Shown: positions 1-9,422, counted from the first letter of the stretch. The stretch is 49,253 nucleotides of DNA from Alphaproteobacteria bacterium (GCA_009909005.1 JAAAOG010000116.1:1-49253), one strand, 5' to 3'. A program made the numbers and translations. Notes: generated from the sequence alone by a model not told the origin.

Positions 1-1029
1 CGATTCCTCGGCCATCTCGACGAGGTCGGGACCGATGTCCTCGGCCCATTCGTCATAGACGCCGCGCGTCGCTTCGACGAAAGCCCGGCGCTCCTCTTCG
101 GAGAGACGGGTGACCGTGACGCCCAGCGCCTCGATCTCCCGCACCAGGCTGTCGTCCTCGACCGTCAGGCCGCGGCGCGCCTCGGCGACGCCATAGGCGC
201 CGGCCTCGATGGCCGCCTCGCGCAGCAGCGCCTGGTCCTCCGGCGTGAAGCTGTTCCAGACGTCCTCATTGACCGCGAAGATCAGCGGGTCGGCGACATA
301 GTGCCAGAGCGTCAGGTGGTCCTGGCCGAGCTCCTGCAGATTGGCGATCAGGAACACCGACAGCGGGTTCTCCTGGCCGTCGACCGCGCCGGTGGCCAGC
401 GCCGGCTGCGCGTCGGCCCAGCTCATCTGGGTCGGGTTGGCGCCCAGCGCGCTGAAGGTATCGTTGAACAGCGGCGAGCCGACCACCCGCATCTTCAGAC
501 CGTCCATATCGGCCGGCGTGCGGATCGGGCCGACGGAATTGCTGACCTCGCGGAAGCCGTTCTCCGCCCAGGCCAGCGGCACCACACCCTGCTCGCGGAT
601 GATCGCGAACAGGCGCTCGCCGACCGGGCCCTGGGTCAGCGCGTCCAGGGCGTCGTAGTCCGGCATCAGGAAGGGCATGGCGAAGAGGTTCAGCTCCGGC
701 ACCTGCGGCGACCAGTTGATGGTCGAGCCGATGGCCATGTCGATGATGCCGCGGCGCATGGCGGCGAATTCGCGGGTCTGGTCGCCGGCCACCAGCTGGG
801 TGCCGGGATAAACGCGCAGGTTTATCCGCCCCTCGCTGCGCTCGGCCACCAGCTCGACCCAGCGCTCGGCCGCGAGCCCCCAGGGGAAGGGCGCCGGCAG
901 CACGGTCGAGACGCTGTATTCGGGGCGGTAGTCCTGCGCGGCCGCCGGCTGCGGCGGCAGGGCGAGGGCCATGGCGGCGAGCAGGGCGAACGCCGGGATC
1001 ACAGCTCGCAGCGATGCGGTCAGGCGCAT
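1..1029 (-). CDS. TRAP transporter solute-binding protein, DctP family (3' end cut by window)
   Basis: Periplasmic substrate-binding component of a tripartite ATP-independent periplasmic transporter, which hands organic acids to a DctQM permease. Translation from the ATG at 1029 gives 343 codons without a stop up to the window edge. It opens with a Sec signal peptide (basic MRLTASLR, hydrophobic core, AAAQ cleavage region near residue 32). The body carries DctP features: a VLPAPFPWGLAAERW-like opening, a GIIDMAIGS segment, NLFAMPFLMPDYDAL, and GLKMRVVGSPLF followed by the ALGANPTQMSWADAQPALATGAVDGQENP stretch typical of the family. The DctQ and DctM genes are not in the window. The substrate cannot be read from the sequence. 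The start fits a signal peptide directly; a longer in-frame extension to about 1090 looks non-coding. Confidence 0.9.
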   Translation of the reverse strand, partial: MRLTASLRAVIPAFALLAAMALALPPQPAAAQDYRPEYSVSTVLPAPFPWGLAAERWVELVAERSEGRINLRVYPGTQLVAGDQTREFAAMRRGIIDMAIGSTINWSPQVPELNLFAMPFLMPDYDALDALTQGPVGERLFAIIREQGVVPLAWAENGFREVSNSVGPIRTPADMDGLKMRVVGSPLFNDTFSALGANPTQMSWADAQPALATGAVDGQENPLSVFLIANLQELGQDHLTLWHYVADPLIFAVNEDVWNSFTPEDQALLREAAIEAGAYGVAEARRGLTVEDDSLVREIEALGVTVTRLSEEERRAFVEATRGVYDEWAEDIGPDLVEMAEES

Positions 1030-1264
1030 GGTGGAAGTCCTCCGGATCGGCTCTTGTTCGGGTCTCGCAAGGGAAGCCAACGACTCCCACGAAAAGGCCC
1101 GCGAGTCACGGGGTCATGCACCCACCCGGCTGGTCGACCGGCAGCACGTCCGGCAGATGCTGCAACGGATCATCGATCGATGGCGGGACCTTCGATCCGT
1201 CCATATCCCGTTTCCTCCCCACCTTTCTGTTGACCATCGTATGCGGATGCCGGAAAGTGCGGGC

Positions 1265-2386
1265 ATGGCTCAACCAAAGCGCGCGCTGTCGGCCGCCGAA
1301 AAGCTGGACTGGCTGCGGCTCATCCGGACCGAGAATGTCGGGCCGATCACCTTCCGCAATCTTCTCGCCCGGTTCGGCGCCGCCGGTCCGGCGCTGGAGG
1401 CATTGCCCGACCTCTCGCGCCGCGGCGGCCGCACCCGGCCGCTGCGTCCGGTCTCGAAGGCCGAGGGGGAGCGCGAAATGGCGGCGCTACGCAAACTGGG
1501 CGCCGATCTCGTCGCCCTGATCGAGCCCGGCTATCCGGCGCCGCTGGCGGAGATCGAGGACCCGCCGCCGCTGCTCACCGTGCTGGGCCATGGCCATCTC
1601 CTGACCCGGCCGATGCTGGCGGTGGTCGGCGCCCGCAACGCCTCGACCAATGGCCGCCATCTTGCCAGCAAGCTGGCGGCCGAGGTCGGGAAGGCCGGCT
1701 ACGTCATCGTCTCCGGCATGGCCCGCGGTATCGATTCCGCCGCGCATGACGGCGCGCTGGCGACCGGCACGGTGGCGGTGCTGGCCGGCGGGGTCGATGT
1801 CGTCTATCCGCCGGAGAATCGCCCGCTCTACGACCAGTTGCTGGCCGAGGGCGCCGTCATCGCCGAAATGCCGCCGGGCACCCAGCCGCAGGCCCGGCAT
1901 TTCCCCCGCCGCAACCGTCTGATCTCCGGCCTGGCGCTGGGCGTGCTGGTGGTCGAGGCGGCACCCCGCTCCGGCTCGCTGATCACCGCCCGGCTGGCGG
2001 CCGAGCAGGGCCGGGAGGTCTTCGCCGTCCCCGGCTCGCCGCTCGACCCGCGCGCCCAGGGCTGCAACGGACTGATTCGCAAGGGCGCCACCCTGATCGA
2101 GACGGCCGACGACATTGTCGAAGGCTTGTCCGGCATGACCCGGCCGCCGCTCGGCGAGGCGCAGCTCGACCTTTTCGCCGCGCCGGCAACACCGCTCGCC
2201 GCAGACGACATCACCGATGCCCATCGCCGGCTGGTGCTGGAAAATCTCTCGCCGACGCCGACCCCGATTGACGAACTGATCCGGCAGTGCGAATTGTCCC
2301 CCGCCGTCGTGCGGACGGTGCTGCTGGAGTTGGAGCTGGCCCGACGGGTCGAGCACCAGCCCGGAAACAGAGTCAGCTTGATCTGA
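1265..2386 (+). CDS. dprA: DNA-processing protein DprA (Smf)
   Basis: Cytoplasmic single-stranded DNA-binding protein that loads RecA onto incoming DNA during natural transformation; it is also widespread in non-competent bacteria. The 373-residue product has an N-terminal helical/SAM-like part, the Rossmann-like DprA core with VVGARN at 120-125 and SGMARGID at 150-157, the conserved FPRRNRLISGLA and RSGSLITARLAAEQGREVFAVPG blocks, and a C-terminal winged-helix-like domain (about 305-373). In-frame ATGs also occur at 1241 and 1247; 1265 was chosen because MAQPKRALS leads directly into the family N-terminus. The longer frame running back to 971 overlaps the divergent TRAP gene and is not credible. 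It lies 69 bases upstream of topA on the same strand, a pairing common in alphaproteobacteria. Confidence 0.95.
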   Translation: MAQPKRALSAAEKLDWLRLIRTENVGPITFRNLLARFGAAGPALEALPDLSRRGGRTRPLRPVSKAEGEREMAALRKLGADLVALIEPGYPAPLAEIEDPPPLLTVLGHGHLLTRPMLAVVGARNASTNGRHLASKLAAEVGKAGYVIVSGMARGIDSAAHDGALATGTVAVLAGGVDVVYPPENRPLYDQLLAEGAVIAEMPPGTQPQARHFPRRNRLISGLALGVLVVEAAPRSGSLITARLAAEQGREVFAVPGSPLDPRAQGCNGLIRKGATLIETADDIVEGLSGMTRPPLGEAQLDLFAAPATPLAADDITDAHRRLVLENLSPTPTPIDELIRQCELSPAVVRTVLLELELARRVEHQPGNRVSLI

Positions 2387-2455
2387 CGGCCATCGGTCCC
2401 CATCCGTATCCCCCGGGCCCGCATGGCCGATCGGGAACGGAATGGAAGGGCGTGT

Positions 2456-5281
2456 GTGACCGGCGAAAACCTCGTCATCGTCGAGTCCCCGGCGAAAGCC
2501 AAGGCACTCAACAAATATCTCGGCAGTGCCTATACCGTGCTGGCGAGCTACGGGCATGTGCGGGATTTGCCGGCCAAGGACGGCTCGGTGCGCCCCGACG
2601 AAGACTTCGCCATGGACTGGACGCTGGTCGGCGAGCGGGCGAAGAAGCATGTCGACGAAATCGCCCAGGCCGCCAAATCGGCCAAGCGCATCTATCTGGC
2701 GACCGACCCCGACCGCGAGGGCGAGGCGATCTCCTGGCATGTCCAGGAGGTGCTGAGCGGCCGGCGCGGGCTCGGCGCTGTCGAGTTCAAGCGCATCACC
2801 TTCAACGAGATCACCAAATCGGCGGTGCTGAAGGCGTTCGAGCAGCCGCGCGATCTCAACGAAGAGCTGATCCAGGCCTATCTCGCCCGCCGCGCGCTCG
2901 ACTATCTGGTCGGCTTTACGCTGTCGCCGGTGCTCTGGCGCAAGCTGCCGGGCTCGCGCTCGGCCGGGCGGGTGCAGTCGGTGGCGCTGCGGCTGATCTG
3001 CGATCGCGAAGCCGAGATCGAGGATTTCCGGGCGCAGGAATTCTGGACGGTCGAGATCGTCTTCCGCACCGAAGAGGGGGCGGAGTTCACCGCCCGCCTC
3101 ACCCATCTCGACGGCGCAAAGCTCGACAAGTTCGCGCTCGGCAATGAGGAAATGGCGACCAGGGTGGTCGAGCGCCTGGCGCAGCTGGCCTACCGGGTCG
3201 ATTCGGTCGAGCGCAAGGAGGTCAGGCGCAATCCGGCGCCGCCCTTCACCACCTCGACCCTGCAGCAGGAGGCCTCGCGCAAGCTCGGCTTCAGCGCCAG
3301 CCAGACCATGCGCACCGCGCAGCGGCTCTATGAAGGCGTCGAGATCGGCGGCGAGACGGTCGGGCTGATCACCTATATGCGGACGGACGGGCTGCAACTG
3401 GCCGGGGAGGCGGTGGCGGCCACCCGCGGGCTGATCGGCGAGAGCTATGGCGACCGCTATGTCCCCGACGCGCCGCGGGTCTACAAGAGCACCGCCAAGA
3501 ACGCCCAGGAGGCGCACGAGGCCATCCGCCCGACCGATGTCCGCCGCCGGCCGGCCGAGATCCAGCAATACGTCGATCGCAACGAGGCGCGGCTCTACGA
3601 GCTGATCTGGAAGCGGACCCTGGCCTGCCAGATGGCCAGCGCCGTGCTCGACCAGATGACGGTGGACGTGGCCGCCACCGACGGCAGCGCGGTGCTGCGG
3701 GCCACCGGCTCGGTCGTCAAGTTCGACGGCTTCCTGCGCGTCTATGAGGAGGGCCAGGATGACGCCGCGGCCGAGGCCGGCGCCCAGGCCGCCGAACAGC
3801 GCCGGCTGCCGCCGCTGAAGAAGGACGAGCCGGTCGACCGGCAGCGCATCGAGCCTCAGCAGCATTTCACCCAGCCGCCGCCGCGCTATACCGAGGCGAG
3901 CCTGGTCAAGAAGCTGGAGGAGCTGGGCATCGGCCGGCCCTCGACCTACGCCACCATCCTGCAGGTGCTGCAGGACCGGAATTATGTGCGTCTGGAGAAG
4001 AAGCGCTTCCTGCCGGAAGACCGCGGCCGGCTGGTCACGGCCTTCCTGACCAATTTCTTTCAGCGCTATGTCGAATACGATTTCACCGCCAAGCTGGAGG
4101 AGCAGCTCGACGACATCTCCGGCGGGCGGATCGACTGGAAGCAGGTGCTGCGCGATTTCTGGGCGGCCTTCGCCTCGGCGGTCGACGGGACCAAGGGCCT
4201 CAGCATCAGCCAGGTGATCGATGCGCTGGATGCGGCGCTGGGCCCGCATTTCTTCCCGCCGCGCGCCGACGGCAAGAACCCGCGCGGCTGCCCGGCCTGC
4301 GAGGGCGGACGGCTGGGGCTGAAGCTGAGCCGCACCGGCGCCTTCATCGGCTGCTCGAACTATCCCGACTGCACCTATACACGGCCGCTGGCGGTGCCGA
4401 CCGAGGGCGAGGAGGACGAGGCGCTGACCTTCCCGCGCCAGCTCGGCCACGACCCGGAAACCGGCCTGCCGGTGACCCTGCGCAAGGGGCCGTTCGGCGT
4501 CTATATCCAGCTGGGCGGCGACGAGAATGGCGAAAAGCCGCGCCGCGTCTCCCTGCCCAAGGGCTATGCCCCGGCCGAAATCACCCTGGAAACCGCGCTG
4601 GCGCTGCTCGCCCTGCCGCGGGAGGTGGGCCAGCACCCGGAAAGCGGCAAGCCGATCCTCGCCGGCATCGGCCGCTACGGCCCCTATCTCAAGCACGGCA
4701 CCGCCTACAAATCCCTGACCGAGGATGACGACGTCCTGTCGATCGGCATGAACCGGGCGGTCGAGCTGCTGGCCACGGCCAAGGAACGCCCCGGCGCCGA
4801 GCCGCTGCGCGATCTCGGCACGCACCCAGATGACGGCAAGCCGGTCGGCGTCTTCAAGGGCCGCTTCGGTCCTTACGTGAAGCACAACAAGACCATGGCC
4901 TCGCTGCCCGGCGGGGTCGAAACCGAGACCGTCACCCTCGACCGGGCGCTGGAGCTGCTCGCCGCCAAGGAGGCCAAGGGCGGCACCGGCAAGGCCGCCG
5001 GCAAGAAGGGCGGGTCGAAAAAGGCGGCGGCCGCCGAGGCCGAGCAGGCCAAGCCGGCCGCGAAGACGGCGAAACCGGCCAAGGCAAAGGACACAAAGGA
5101 GACGAAGCCGGCGGCGAAGAGCACCGCCAAGTCGGGCAAGAACGGCTCCGGCGGCAAGGCCGCTGCCGCCAAGACAGAGGCCAAGACCGGCAGCAAGAAA
5201 ACCGCCCCGAAAAAGACCGCAGCTTCGGCCAAGTCCCCGGCCAAACGCGCGGGCTCGACCGCCGGCCGCGGCGACGATTGA
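2456..5281 (+). CDS. topA: DNA topoisomerase I (type IA)
   Basis: Relaxes negative supercoils by transient single-strand cleavage. The TOPRIM domain starts at once (NLVIVESPAKAKALNKYL) and has the DPDREGEAISWH acidic motif. The active-site tyrosine lies in GLITYMRTDG (Tyr codon 3374-3376). One four-cysteine zinc finger (CPAC...CSNYPDC, about 4291-4374) is followed by two or three TopoI C-terminal repeats (KGPFGVYIQLG, IGRYGPYLKHG, KGRFGPYVKHN). The last 100 or so residues are a Lys/Ala-rich basic tail of the kind that binds DNA in many alphaproteobacterial TopA proteins. A GTG start at 2456 is preferred because GGAAGGG ends five bases upstream; the upstream ATG at 2423 has no ribosome-binding site but would give 952 residues. 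Confidence 0.96.
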   Translation: MTGENLVIVESPAKAKALNKYLGSAYTVLASYGHVRDLPAKDGSVRPDEDFAMDWTLVGERAKKHVDEIAQAAKSAKRIYLATDPDREGEAISWHVQEVLSGRRGLGAVEFKRITFNEITKSAVLKAFEQPRDLNEELIQAYLARRALDYLVGFTLSPVLWRKLPGSRSAGRVQSVALRLICDREAEIEDFRAQEFWTVEIVFRTEEGAEFTARLTHLDGAKLDKFALGNEEMATRVVERLAQLAYRVDSVERKEVRRNPAPPFTTSTLQQEASRKLGFSASQTMRTAQRLYEGVEIGGETVGLITYMRTDGLQLAGEAVAATRGLIGESYGDRYVPDAPRVYKSTAKNAQEAHEAIRPTDVRRRPAEIQQYVDRNEARLYELIWKRTLACQMASAVLDQMTVDVAATDGSAVLRATGSVVKFDGFLRVYEEGQDDAAAEAGAQAAEQRRLPPLKKDEPVDRQRIEPQQHFTQPPPRYTEASLVKKLEELGIGRPSTYATILQVLQDRNYVRLEKKRFLPEDRGRLVTAFLTNFFQRYVEYDFTAKLEEQLDDISGGRIDWKQVLRDFWAAFASAVDGTKGLSISQVIDALDAALGPHFFPPRADGKNPRGCPACEGGRLGLKLSRTGAFIGCSNYPDCTYTRPLAVPTEGEEDEALTFPRQLGHDPETGLPVTLRKGPFGVYIQLGGDENGEKPRRVSLPKGYAPAEITLETALALLALPREVGQHPESGKPILAGIGRYGPYLKHGTAYKSLTEDDDVLSIGMNRAVELLATAKERPGAEPLRDLGTHPDDGKPVGVFKGRFGPYVKHNKTMASLPGGVETETVTLDRALELLAAKEAKGGTGKAAGKKGGSKKAAAAEAEQAKPAAKTAKPAKAKDTKETKPAAKSTAKSGKNGSGGKAAAAKTEAKTGSKKTAPKKTAASAKSPAKRAGSTAGRGDD

Positions 5282-5306
5282 CGCCTGGGTTTTCCTCGGG
5301 TGAATC

Positions 5307-5332
5307 AAAAAGGGGCCCCGCGGGGCCCCTTT
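5307..5332. terminator. Bidirectional intrinsic terminator after topA
   Basis: A GC-rich palindrome (AAAGGGGCCCC, two-base loop region, GGGGCCCCTTT) sits 26 bases after the topA stop. Read on the plus strand it is followed only by TTTCCG. Read on the minus strand it is followed by TTTTTGATT, the better U-tract, so it probably also ends the small minus-strand transcript that enters from 5394-5474. Confidence 0.8.
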
Positions 5333-5393
5333 CCGTGAGATCGGATTGCACCAATCCCAGTCACACCTCGCAAAAGGAGGCGATGCCGGCCGT

Positions 5394-5474
5394 CTAGCGC
5401 TGCGCCAGAGGCTGCCCCAACGCCGCGACAAAACCGCATAGACGGGTGCGGATCCGAGACATCTCACTCGACAT
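5394..5474 (-). CDS. 26-residue small ORF with a perfect Shine-Dalgarno
   Basis: Unrecognised small ORF on the minus strand. It starts with MSSEMSRIRTRL and ends with GQPLAQR. The leader carries AAAGGAGGTGATCC seven bases (counted from GGAGG) before the ATG, and the 16 bases 5475-5490 are exactly complementary to the 3' tail of 16S rRNA, a stronger match than at any other gene here. The peptide is basic and amphipathic rather than a clear membrane segment. The minus-strand U-tract of the terminator at 5307-5332 lies 60 bases downstream, giving a compact RBS-ORF-terminator unit. No function is inferred. The alternative is that the SD-like tract is a regulatory decoy rather than a translation start. 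Confidence 0.5.
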   Translation of the reverse strand: MSSEMSRIRTRLCGFVAALGQPLAQR

Positions 5475-5490
5475 TGGATCACCTCCTTTC
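5475..5490 (-). promoter_or_regulatory. 16-nt perfect complement to the 16S rRNA 3' tail (ribosome-binding site)
   Basis: Read on the minus strand this is GAAAGGAGGTGATCCA, covering the whole anti-Shine-Dalgarno tail. Read on the plus strand it equals the last bases of a 16S gene, but the bases before it do not resemble 16S rRNA, so it is not an rRNA fragment. It decides the start at 5474. Confidence 0.7.
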
Positions 5491-5733
5491 CGTTGTTGAA
5501 AGCTGGAACCACCATGCCAGCCGCCCGCGCCGACGTAAAGGGGCGTGAACCTCCTTGCGCCGCATCCCACGCCGCGACACCGCAGCGACAAGCCGCGCCG
5601 GCTGTCCTGCACCGGCCACGCGCGGAATGTGGAGAATATCCGCGGAACCGCTAAGGGCAGTCATGCTCTGCCATTCGCCGAGAGACTGGCCAAGAGGTCG
5701 AGCCAGCTCTTGCTTCACCCGGTCCGGAAAGGG

Positions 5734-5782
5734 TGATACAAAACCTTGGAACTCAGACCCGCAGTTCTTTGATTCTGTATCA
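5734..5782. promoter_or_regulatory. Inverted-repeat operator/promoter of the abiE locus
   Basis: A perfect seven-base inverted repeat, TGATACA (5734-5740) and TGTATCA (5776-5782), brackets the 35 bases directly before the AbiEi start codon; the right arm overlaps the A of the ATG. AbiEi antitoxins are known to repress their own promoter by binding inverted repeats. That this pair is the operator is inference from position and symmetry. Confidence 0.5.
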
Positions 5783-6402
5783 TGCTGAAAACTGGCACCC
5801 AGCGGAATCAAGCAGCCAACCTCCTGCGAAATCAGGGGATCGTGCGCCTGTCCGAGTTCAAGGAGGCGGGGATCACCGCTGCCACGATCGGCCGCATGGT
5901 CGAGGATGGCGATGTCATCCGGTTGGCGCGCGGGCTCTATCAACTGCCGGATGCGCCGCTCGACGTCCATCACAGCCTGGCGGAAGCGGCCAAACGGGTC
6001 TCCAAGGGCGTCGTCTGCCTCGTCTCGGCGCTGGCGTTCCATGAGCTGACCGACCAGCTGCCGCGCGCCGTTTGGGTGGCCATCGGCACGAAAGACTGGG
6101 CGCCCAAGGAAGGGAGCCCGCCCATCCGCATTGTGCGGTTTACCGATGCCCTCCTCGCCGACGATGCTGATACCGTGCAGATTGAGGGAGTATCGGTAAG
6201 AATCTTCAGCGTTGCGAAGACGATCGCCGACTGTTTCCGGCATCGCCGGACCGTCGGTCATTCCGTCGCGCTCGAAGGGCTACAAGAGGCCCTCCGGCAG
6301 GGAAAGGCCACGCCGGCCCAAATCGCCCGCCATGCCCAGCGCGGTGGTGTGAGCAGCGTGATCCGGCCCTATCTCGAGGCCCTGAGCGCAAATGGTTCTT
6401 GA
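5782..6402 (+). CDS. AbiEi-type antitoxin (type IV toxin-antitoxin)
   Basis: Antitoxin and transcriptional repressor of an AbiE system, which can block phage by abortive infection. The 206-residue product begins with a winged-helix domain (QAANLLRNQGIVRLSEFKEAGITAATIGRMVEDGDVIRLARGLYQLP, about 9-55), the family's DNA-binding domain. The C-terminal antitoxin domain holds SLAEAAKRVSKGVVCLVSALAFHELTDQLP and VSVRIFSVAKTIADCFRHRR. The stop overlaps the start of the toxin gene by 11 bases, so the two are translationally coupled. The pair sits between topA and thrS, apparently an insertion in a housekeeping region. Confidence 0.9.
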   Translation: MLKTGTQRNQAANLLRNQGIVRLSEFKEAGITAATIGRMVEDGDVIRLARGLYQLPDAPLDVHHSLAEAAKRVSKGVVCLVSALAFHELTDQLPRAVWVAIGTKDWAPKEGSPPIRIVRFTDALLADDADTVQIEGVSVRIFSVAKTIADCFRHRRTVGHSVALEGLQEALRQGKATPAQIARHAQRGGVSSVIRPYLEALSANGS

Positions 6403-7258
6403 GATCAGGGAAGTCGGCGCTTCGGTGCGGGCCCGCCTCCTTCGGATCAGCAAGGAGAAAGGGCAGAACTTCGAGCTGATTTTGACGCGCTATGCGATCG
6501 AGCGATTGCTCTACAGGCTGGCGCAGTCGCGCCATGCTGATTATTTCGTCCTGAAAGGCGCCATGCTGCTGATGACCTGGTTCGACGAACCCTTTCGGGC
6601 AACGCGCGATCTCGATCTTCTCGGCTTTGGCGATCCAGCGCCTGAAGCTGTGATGAGCCGCTTTCGGGAGGTGCTCGGCGTGCCTGCTCAGGACGGCGTT
6701 CTCTTCGACGTCGACGGCGTGCGAATCAGCCGCATTCGCGAGAATAATGACTATGGCGGCCTCCGGGTAAAGACCACGGCCGACATCGGCGGCGCCCGCA
6801 TCCCTGTGAATGTCGATGTCGCCTTCGGGGATGTAACAGAGCCGGACGCGGAGACGCTCGCCTATCCCGTCCTTCTTGACATGCCGCCGCCGCGGCTGCG
6901 GGGCTACGCGCGGGAGACCGTCGTGGCCGAGAAGTTCCAGGCGATGGTGGCTCTCGGCATGGCCAATAGCCGCATGAAGGATTACTACGATTTGTGGGTC
7001 CTCAGCCAATCCTTCGATCTCGAGCGCTCCCGGCTCGCAAGGGCGATGTCAGCAACCTTTGCCCGGCGGAAAACCGCAATTCCGGAGGAGATCCCCGACG
7101 CTCTGGCACCGGCCTTCGCGAAGGATACCCTCAAGCAGCAACAATGGGAGGCTTTCAAACGAGATTTGAAGATGGATCCCGGATCTCTCGACGATGTCAT
7201 CGCGGCGCTTAGAGTCTTTCTGACGCCAGCGGCCAAAGCTGCCCGGAAGGGTGCCTGA
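6392..7258 (+). CDS. AbiEii/AbiGii-family nucleotidyltransferase toxin
   Basis: Toxin of the AbiE pair: a DNA polymerase beta-like nucleotidyltransferase. Characterised relatives modify tRNA or bind GTP and arrest growth. In this 288-residue protein the nucleotidyltransferase signature is FVLKGAMLLMTWF (52-64) followed by RATRDLDLLGFG, with the metal-binding DLD at residues 73-75. The later family block KFQAMVALGMANSRMKDYYDLWVLS is also intact. No truncation or missing key residue is visible, so the toxin looks functional. It is paired with, and overlapped by, the AbiEi gene. Confidence 0.9.
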   Translation: MVLEIREVGASVRARLLRISKEKGQNFELILTRYAIERLLYRLAQSRHADYFVLKGAMLLMTWFDEPFRATRDLDLLGFGDPAPEAVMSRFREVLGVPAQDGVLFDVDGVRISRIRENNDYGGLRVKTTADIGGARIPVNVDVAFGDVTEPDAETLAYPVLLDMPPPRLRGYARETVVAEKFQAMVALGMANSRMKDYYDLWVLSQSFDLERSRLARAMSATFARRKTAIPEEIPDALAPAFAKDTLKQQQWEAFKRDLKMDPGSLDDVIAALRVFLTPAAKAARKGA

Positions 7259-7375
7259 TGACGAGGCGTTCGCCGCCTTCGCCCCATGACCGGGGCGGCC
7301 ATTCCGCTCATGGCATTCCGATCTTCCCGGAACACCCTCAACTTACGCCGGCACAGCTCCGCGCCGCGGCGTGGC

Positions 7376-7403
7376 TTGACTCGGACCCGAACGATCCTAA
7401 AGT
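7376..7403 (+). promoter_or_regulatory. Possible sigma-70 promoter of thrS
   Basis: TTGACT (7376-7381), a 16-base spacer and TAAAGT (7398-7403) lie about 50 bases before the thrS start. The 196-base gap after the AbiEii stop holds no convincing gene; a 66-codon frame at 7258-7458 has no recognisable features. Confidence 0.4.
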
Positions 7404-7454
7404 GCAACACTCTAACCAGGGACGTTTTGCAACCAACCGGGCATCAGCGGGACC

Positions 7455-9422
7455 ATGACTCTGGCCGAAGACCTTCAGCACGAGATCGCCGTCACGCTGC
7501 CCGACGGCAGTGTCCGGCGCTTTCCGGCACCCGTCTCGGGCGCCGACATCGCCGCCGCGATTTCCCCGCGGCTGGCCAAGGACGCGCTCGCCGTGAAGAT
7601 CGACGGCACCGTCAAGGATCTCGCCACGCCGCTCCACACCGACGCCGCCGTGGAGATCGTCACCCGCGACTCGCCCGATGCCCTGGCGCTGATCCGCCAC
7701 GACGCCGCCCATGTCATGGCCGAGGCGGTGCAGGAGCTCTATCCCGGCACCCAGGTGACCATCGGCCCGGCGATCGAGACCGGCTTCTATTACGATTTCT
7801 CCCGGCCCGAGCCGTTCACGCCCGACGACCTGCAGGTGATCGAGGCGAAGATGCGGGAGATCGTCGGCCGCGGCGCCCCCTTCGTCCGCGAGGTCTGGGA
7901 CCGCTCGGCGGCTATCGAGCACTTCAAGAATATCGGCGAGAAGTACAAGGCCGAGATCATTCAGGACCTTCCCGAGGCCGAGGAGGTGTCGATCTACCGG
8001 CAGGGCGACTGGCTCGACCTCTGCCGCGGCCCGCACCTGCCGACCACGGCCCATGTCGGCCAGGCCTTCAGGCTGATGAAGGTGGCCGGCGCCTATTGGC
8101 GCGGCGACCACCGCAACGAAATGCTCCAGCGCATCTACGGCACCGCCTGGCGCACCGAGAAGGAGCTGAAGGCCTATCTGCAGATGCTGGAAGAAGCGGA
8201 GCGCCGCGACCATCGCCGCGTCGGCCGGGAGATGGACCTGTTCCACTTTCAGGACGATGCGCCCGGCACCGTCTTCTGGCACCCCAAGGGCTGGAGCCTG
8301 TTCCGTACCCTGATCGACTATATGCGGGCGCGGCAGGACGCGGCCGGCTATGTCGAGGTGAACACGCCGGAGCTGCTCGACCGCTCGCTGTGGGAGGCCT
8401 CCGGCCATTGGGAGACCTTCCGCGACAACATGTTCACCTCGAAGACCGAGGATGACCGGATCTTCGCCATCAAGCCGATGAACTGTCCCGGCCATATCCA
8501 GGTCTACAAGCAGGGCGTGAAGAGCTACCGCGACCTCCCCTTGCGGATGGCCGAGTTCGGCAAGGTCCATCGCTACGAGCCGTCGGGCGCGCTGCACGGG
8601 CTGATGCGGGTGCGCGGCTTCACCCAGGACGATGCCCACATCTTCTGCACCGAGGACCAGGTCGAGAGCGAGTGCCGCAAGGTCGCCGACCTGATCCTCG
8701 ACGTGTACAAGGATTTCGGCTTCGAGGATGTGCGGATCAAATTCTCCGACCGGCCGGAAAAGCGCATCGGATCCGACGAGGTCTGGGACCGGCTGGAGGG
8801 CGCCTTGCGCGGCGCGCTGGACAGCATGGGCCATCCCTACACCCTGAACCCGGGGGAAGGGGCGTTCTACGGCCCGAAGCTGGAATTCGTGCTGCGCGAC
8901 GCCATCGGCCGCGACTGGCAATGCGGCACCCTGCAGGTCGACCTCAACCTGCCCAACCGGCTGGGCGCGCAATATGTCGGTGAGGACGGCCACCGCCACC
9001 AGCCGGTGATGCTGCACCGGGCGCTGTTCGGCTCGCTGGAACGCTTCATCGGCATTCTGATCGAGCACTATGCCGGCAAGCTGCCGCTCTGGCTGGCGCC
9101 GGTGCAGGCGGTGGTCGCCACCATCACCAACGACTCCGACGATTACGCCCTGCAGGTCGAGGCGGCGCTGAAACAGGCCGGGCTCCGCACGGTACTTGAT
9201 TTGCGAAATGAAAAAATCAATTATAAGGTCCGTGAGCACAGTCACGAGAAGGTGCCGGTGATTCTGGTCGTCGGCCAGCGGGAGGCGGAGGACCGCAGCG
9301 TCGCTCTCCGCCGACTGGGCGGCAAGGCACAGGAAATTCTTGCTCTTGACTCGGCTGTGCGTACACTGGAACTGGAAGCGCGGTCGCCGATCGGCCGGAA
9401 CTCGGCCTCGTACGAGGCTTGA
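7455..9422 (+). CDS. thrS: Threonyl-tRNA synthetase
   Basis: Class II aminoacyl-tRNA synthetase that charges tRNA-Thr. The 655-residue protein has the full family layout: TGS domain (about 8-70), second additional/editing domain with the H-x3-H of [18 protein letters not shown], class II catalytic core with motif 2 in [31 protein letters not shown], and an anticodon-binding domain from about 555. The zinc ligands expected for the family are present: Cys in MNCPGH, His in DDAHIF and His in [10 protein letters not shown]. It is followed after 69 bases by infC, a conserved arrangement. The start has only a weak ribosome-binding site (GCGGGACC). Confidence 0.97.
   Translation: MTLAEDLQHEIAVTLPDGSVRRFPAPVSGADIAAAISPRLAKDALAVKIDGTVKDLATPLHTDAAVEIVTRDSPDALALIRHDAAHVMAEAVQELYPGTQVTIGPAIETGFYYDFSRPEPFTPDDLQVIEAKMREIVGRGAPFVREVWDRSAAIEHFKNIGEKYKAEIIQDLPEAEEVSIYRQGDWLDLCRGPHLPTTAHVGQAFRLMKVAGAYWRGDHRNEMLQRIYGTAWRTEKELKAYLQMLEEAERRDHRRVGREMDLFHFQDDAPGTVFWHPKGWSLFRTLIDYMRARQDAAGYVEVNTPELLDRSLWEASGHWETFRDNMFTSKTEDDRIFAIKPMNCPGHIQVYKQGVKSYRDLPLRMAEFGKVHRYEPSGALHGLMRVRGFTQDDAHIFCTEDQVESECRKVADLILDVYKDFGFEDVRIKFSDRPEKRIGSDEVWDRLEGALRGALDSMGHPYTLNPGEGAFYGPKLEFVLRDAIGRDWQCGTLQVDLNLPNRLGAQYVGEDGHRHQPVMLHRALFGSLERFIGILIEHYAGKLPLWLAPVQAVVATITNDSDDYALQVEAALKQAGLRTVLDLRNEKINYKVREHSHEKVPVILVVGQREAEDRSVALRRLGGKAQEILALDSAVRTLELEARSPIGRNSASYEA

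Noticed and set aside
5375-5397. Four-codon ORF (MPAV) after AAAAGGAGG on the plus strand
   Set aside because: Spacing of only two bases between GGAGG and ATG, and it lies beyond the topA terminator.
5475-5490. Possible 16S rRNA 3'-end fragment on the plus strand
   Set aside because: Only the terminal 16 bases match; preceding bases are not 16S-like, so a ribosome-binding site on the minus strand explains it better.
1487-5515. 1342-codon open frame antisense to dprA-topA
   Set aside because: Low-complexity shadow of high-GC coding sequence; topA on the other strand has full family motifs.
7258-7458. 66-codon ORF overlapping the AbiEii stop
   Set aside because: No Shine-Dalgarno, no family features, and covers the likely thrS promoter.
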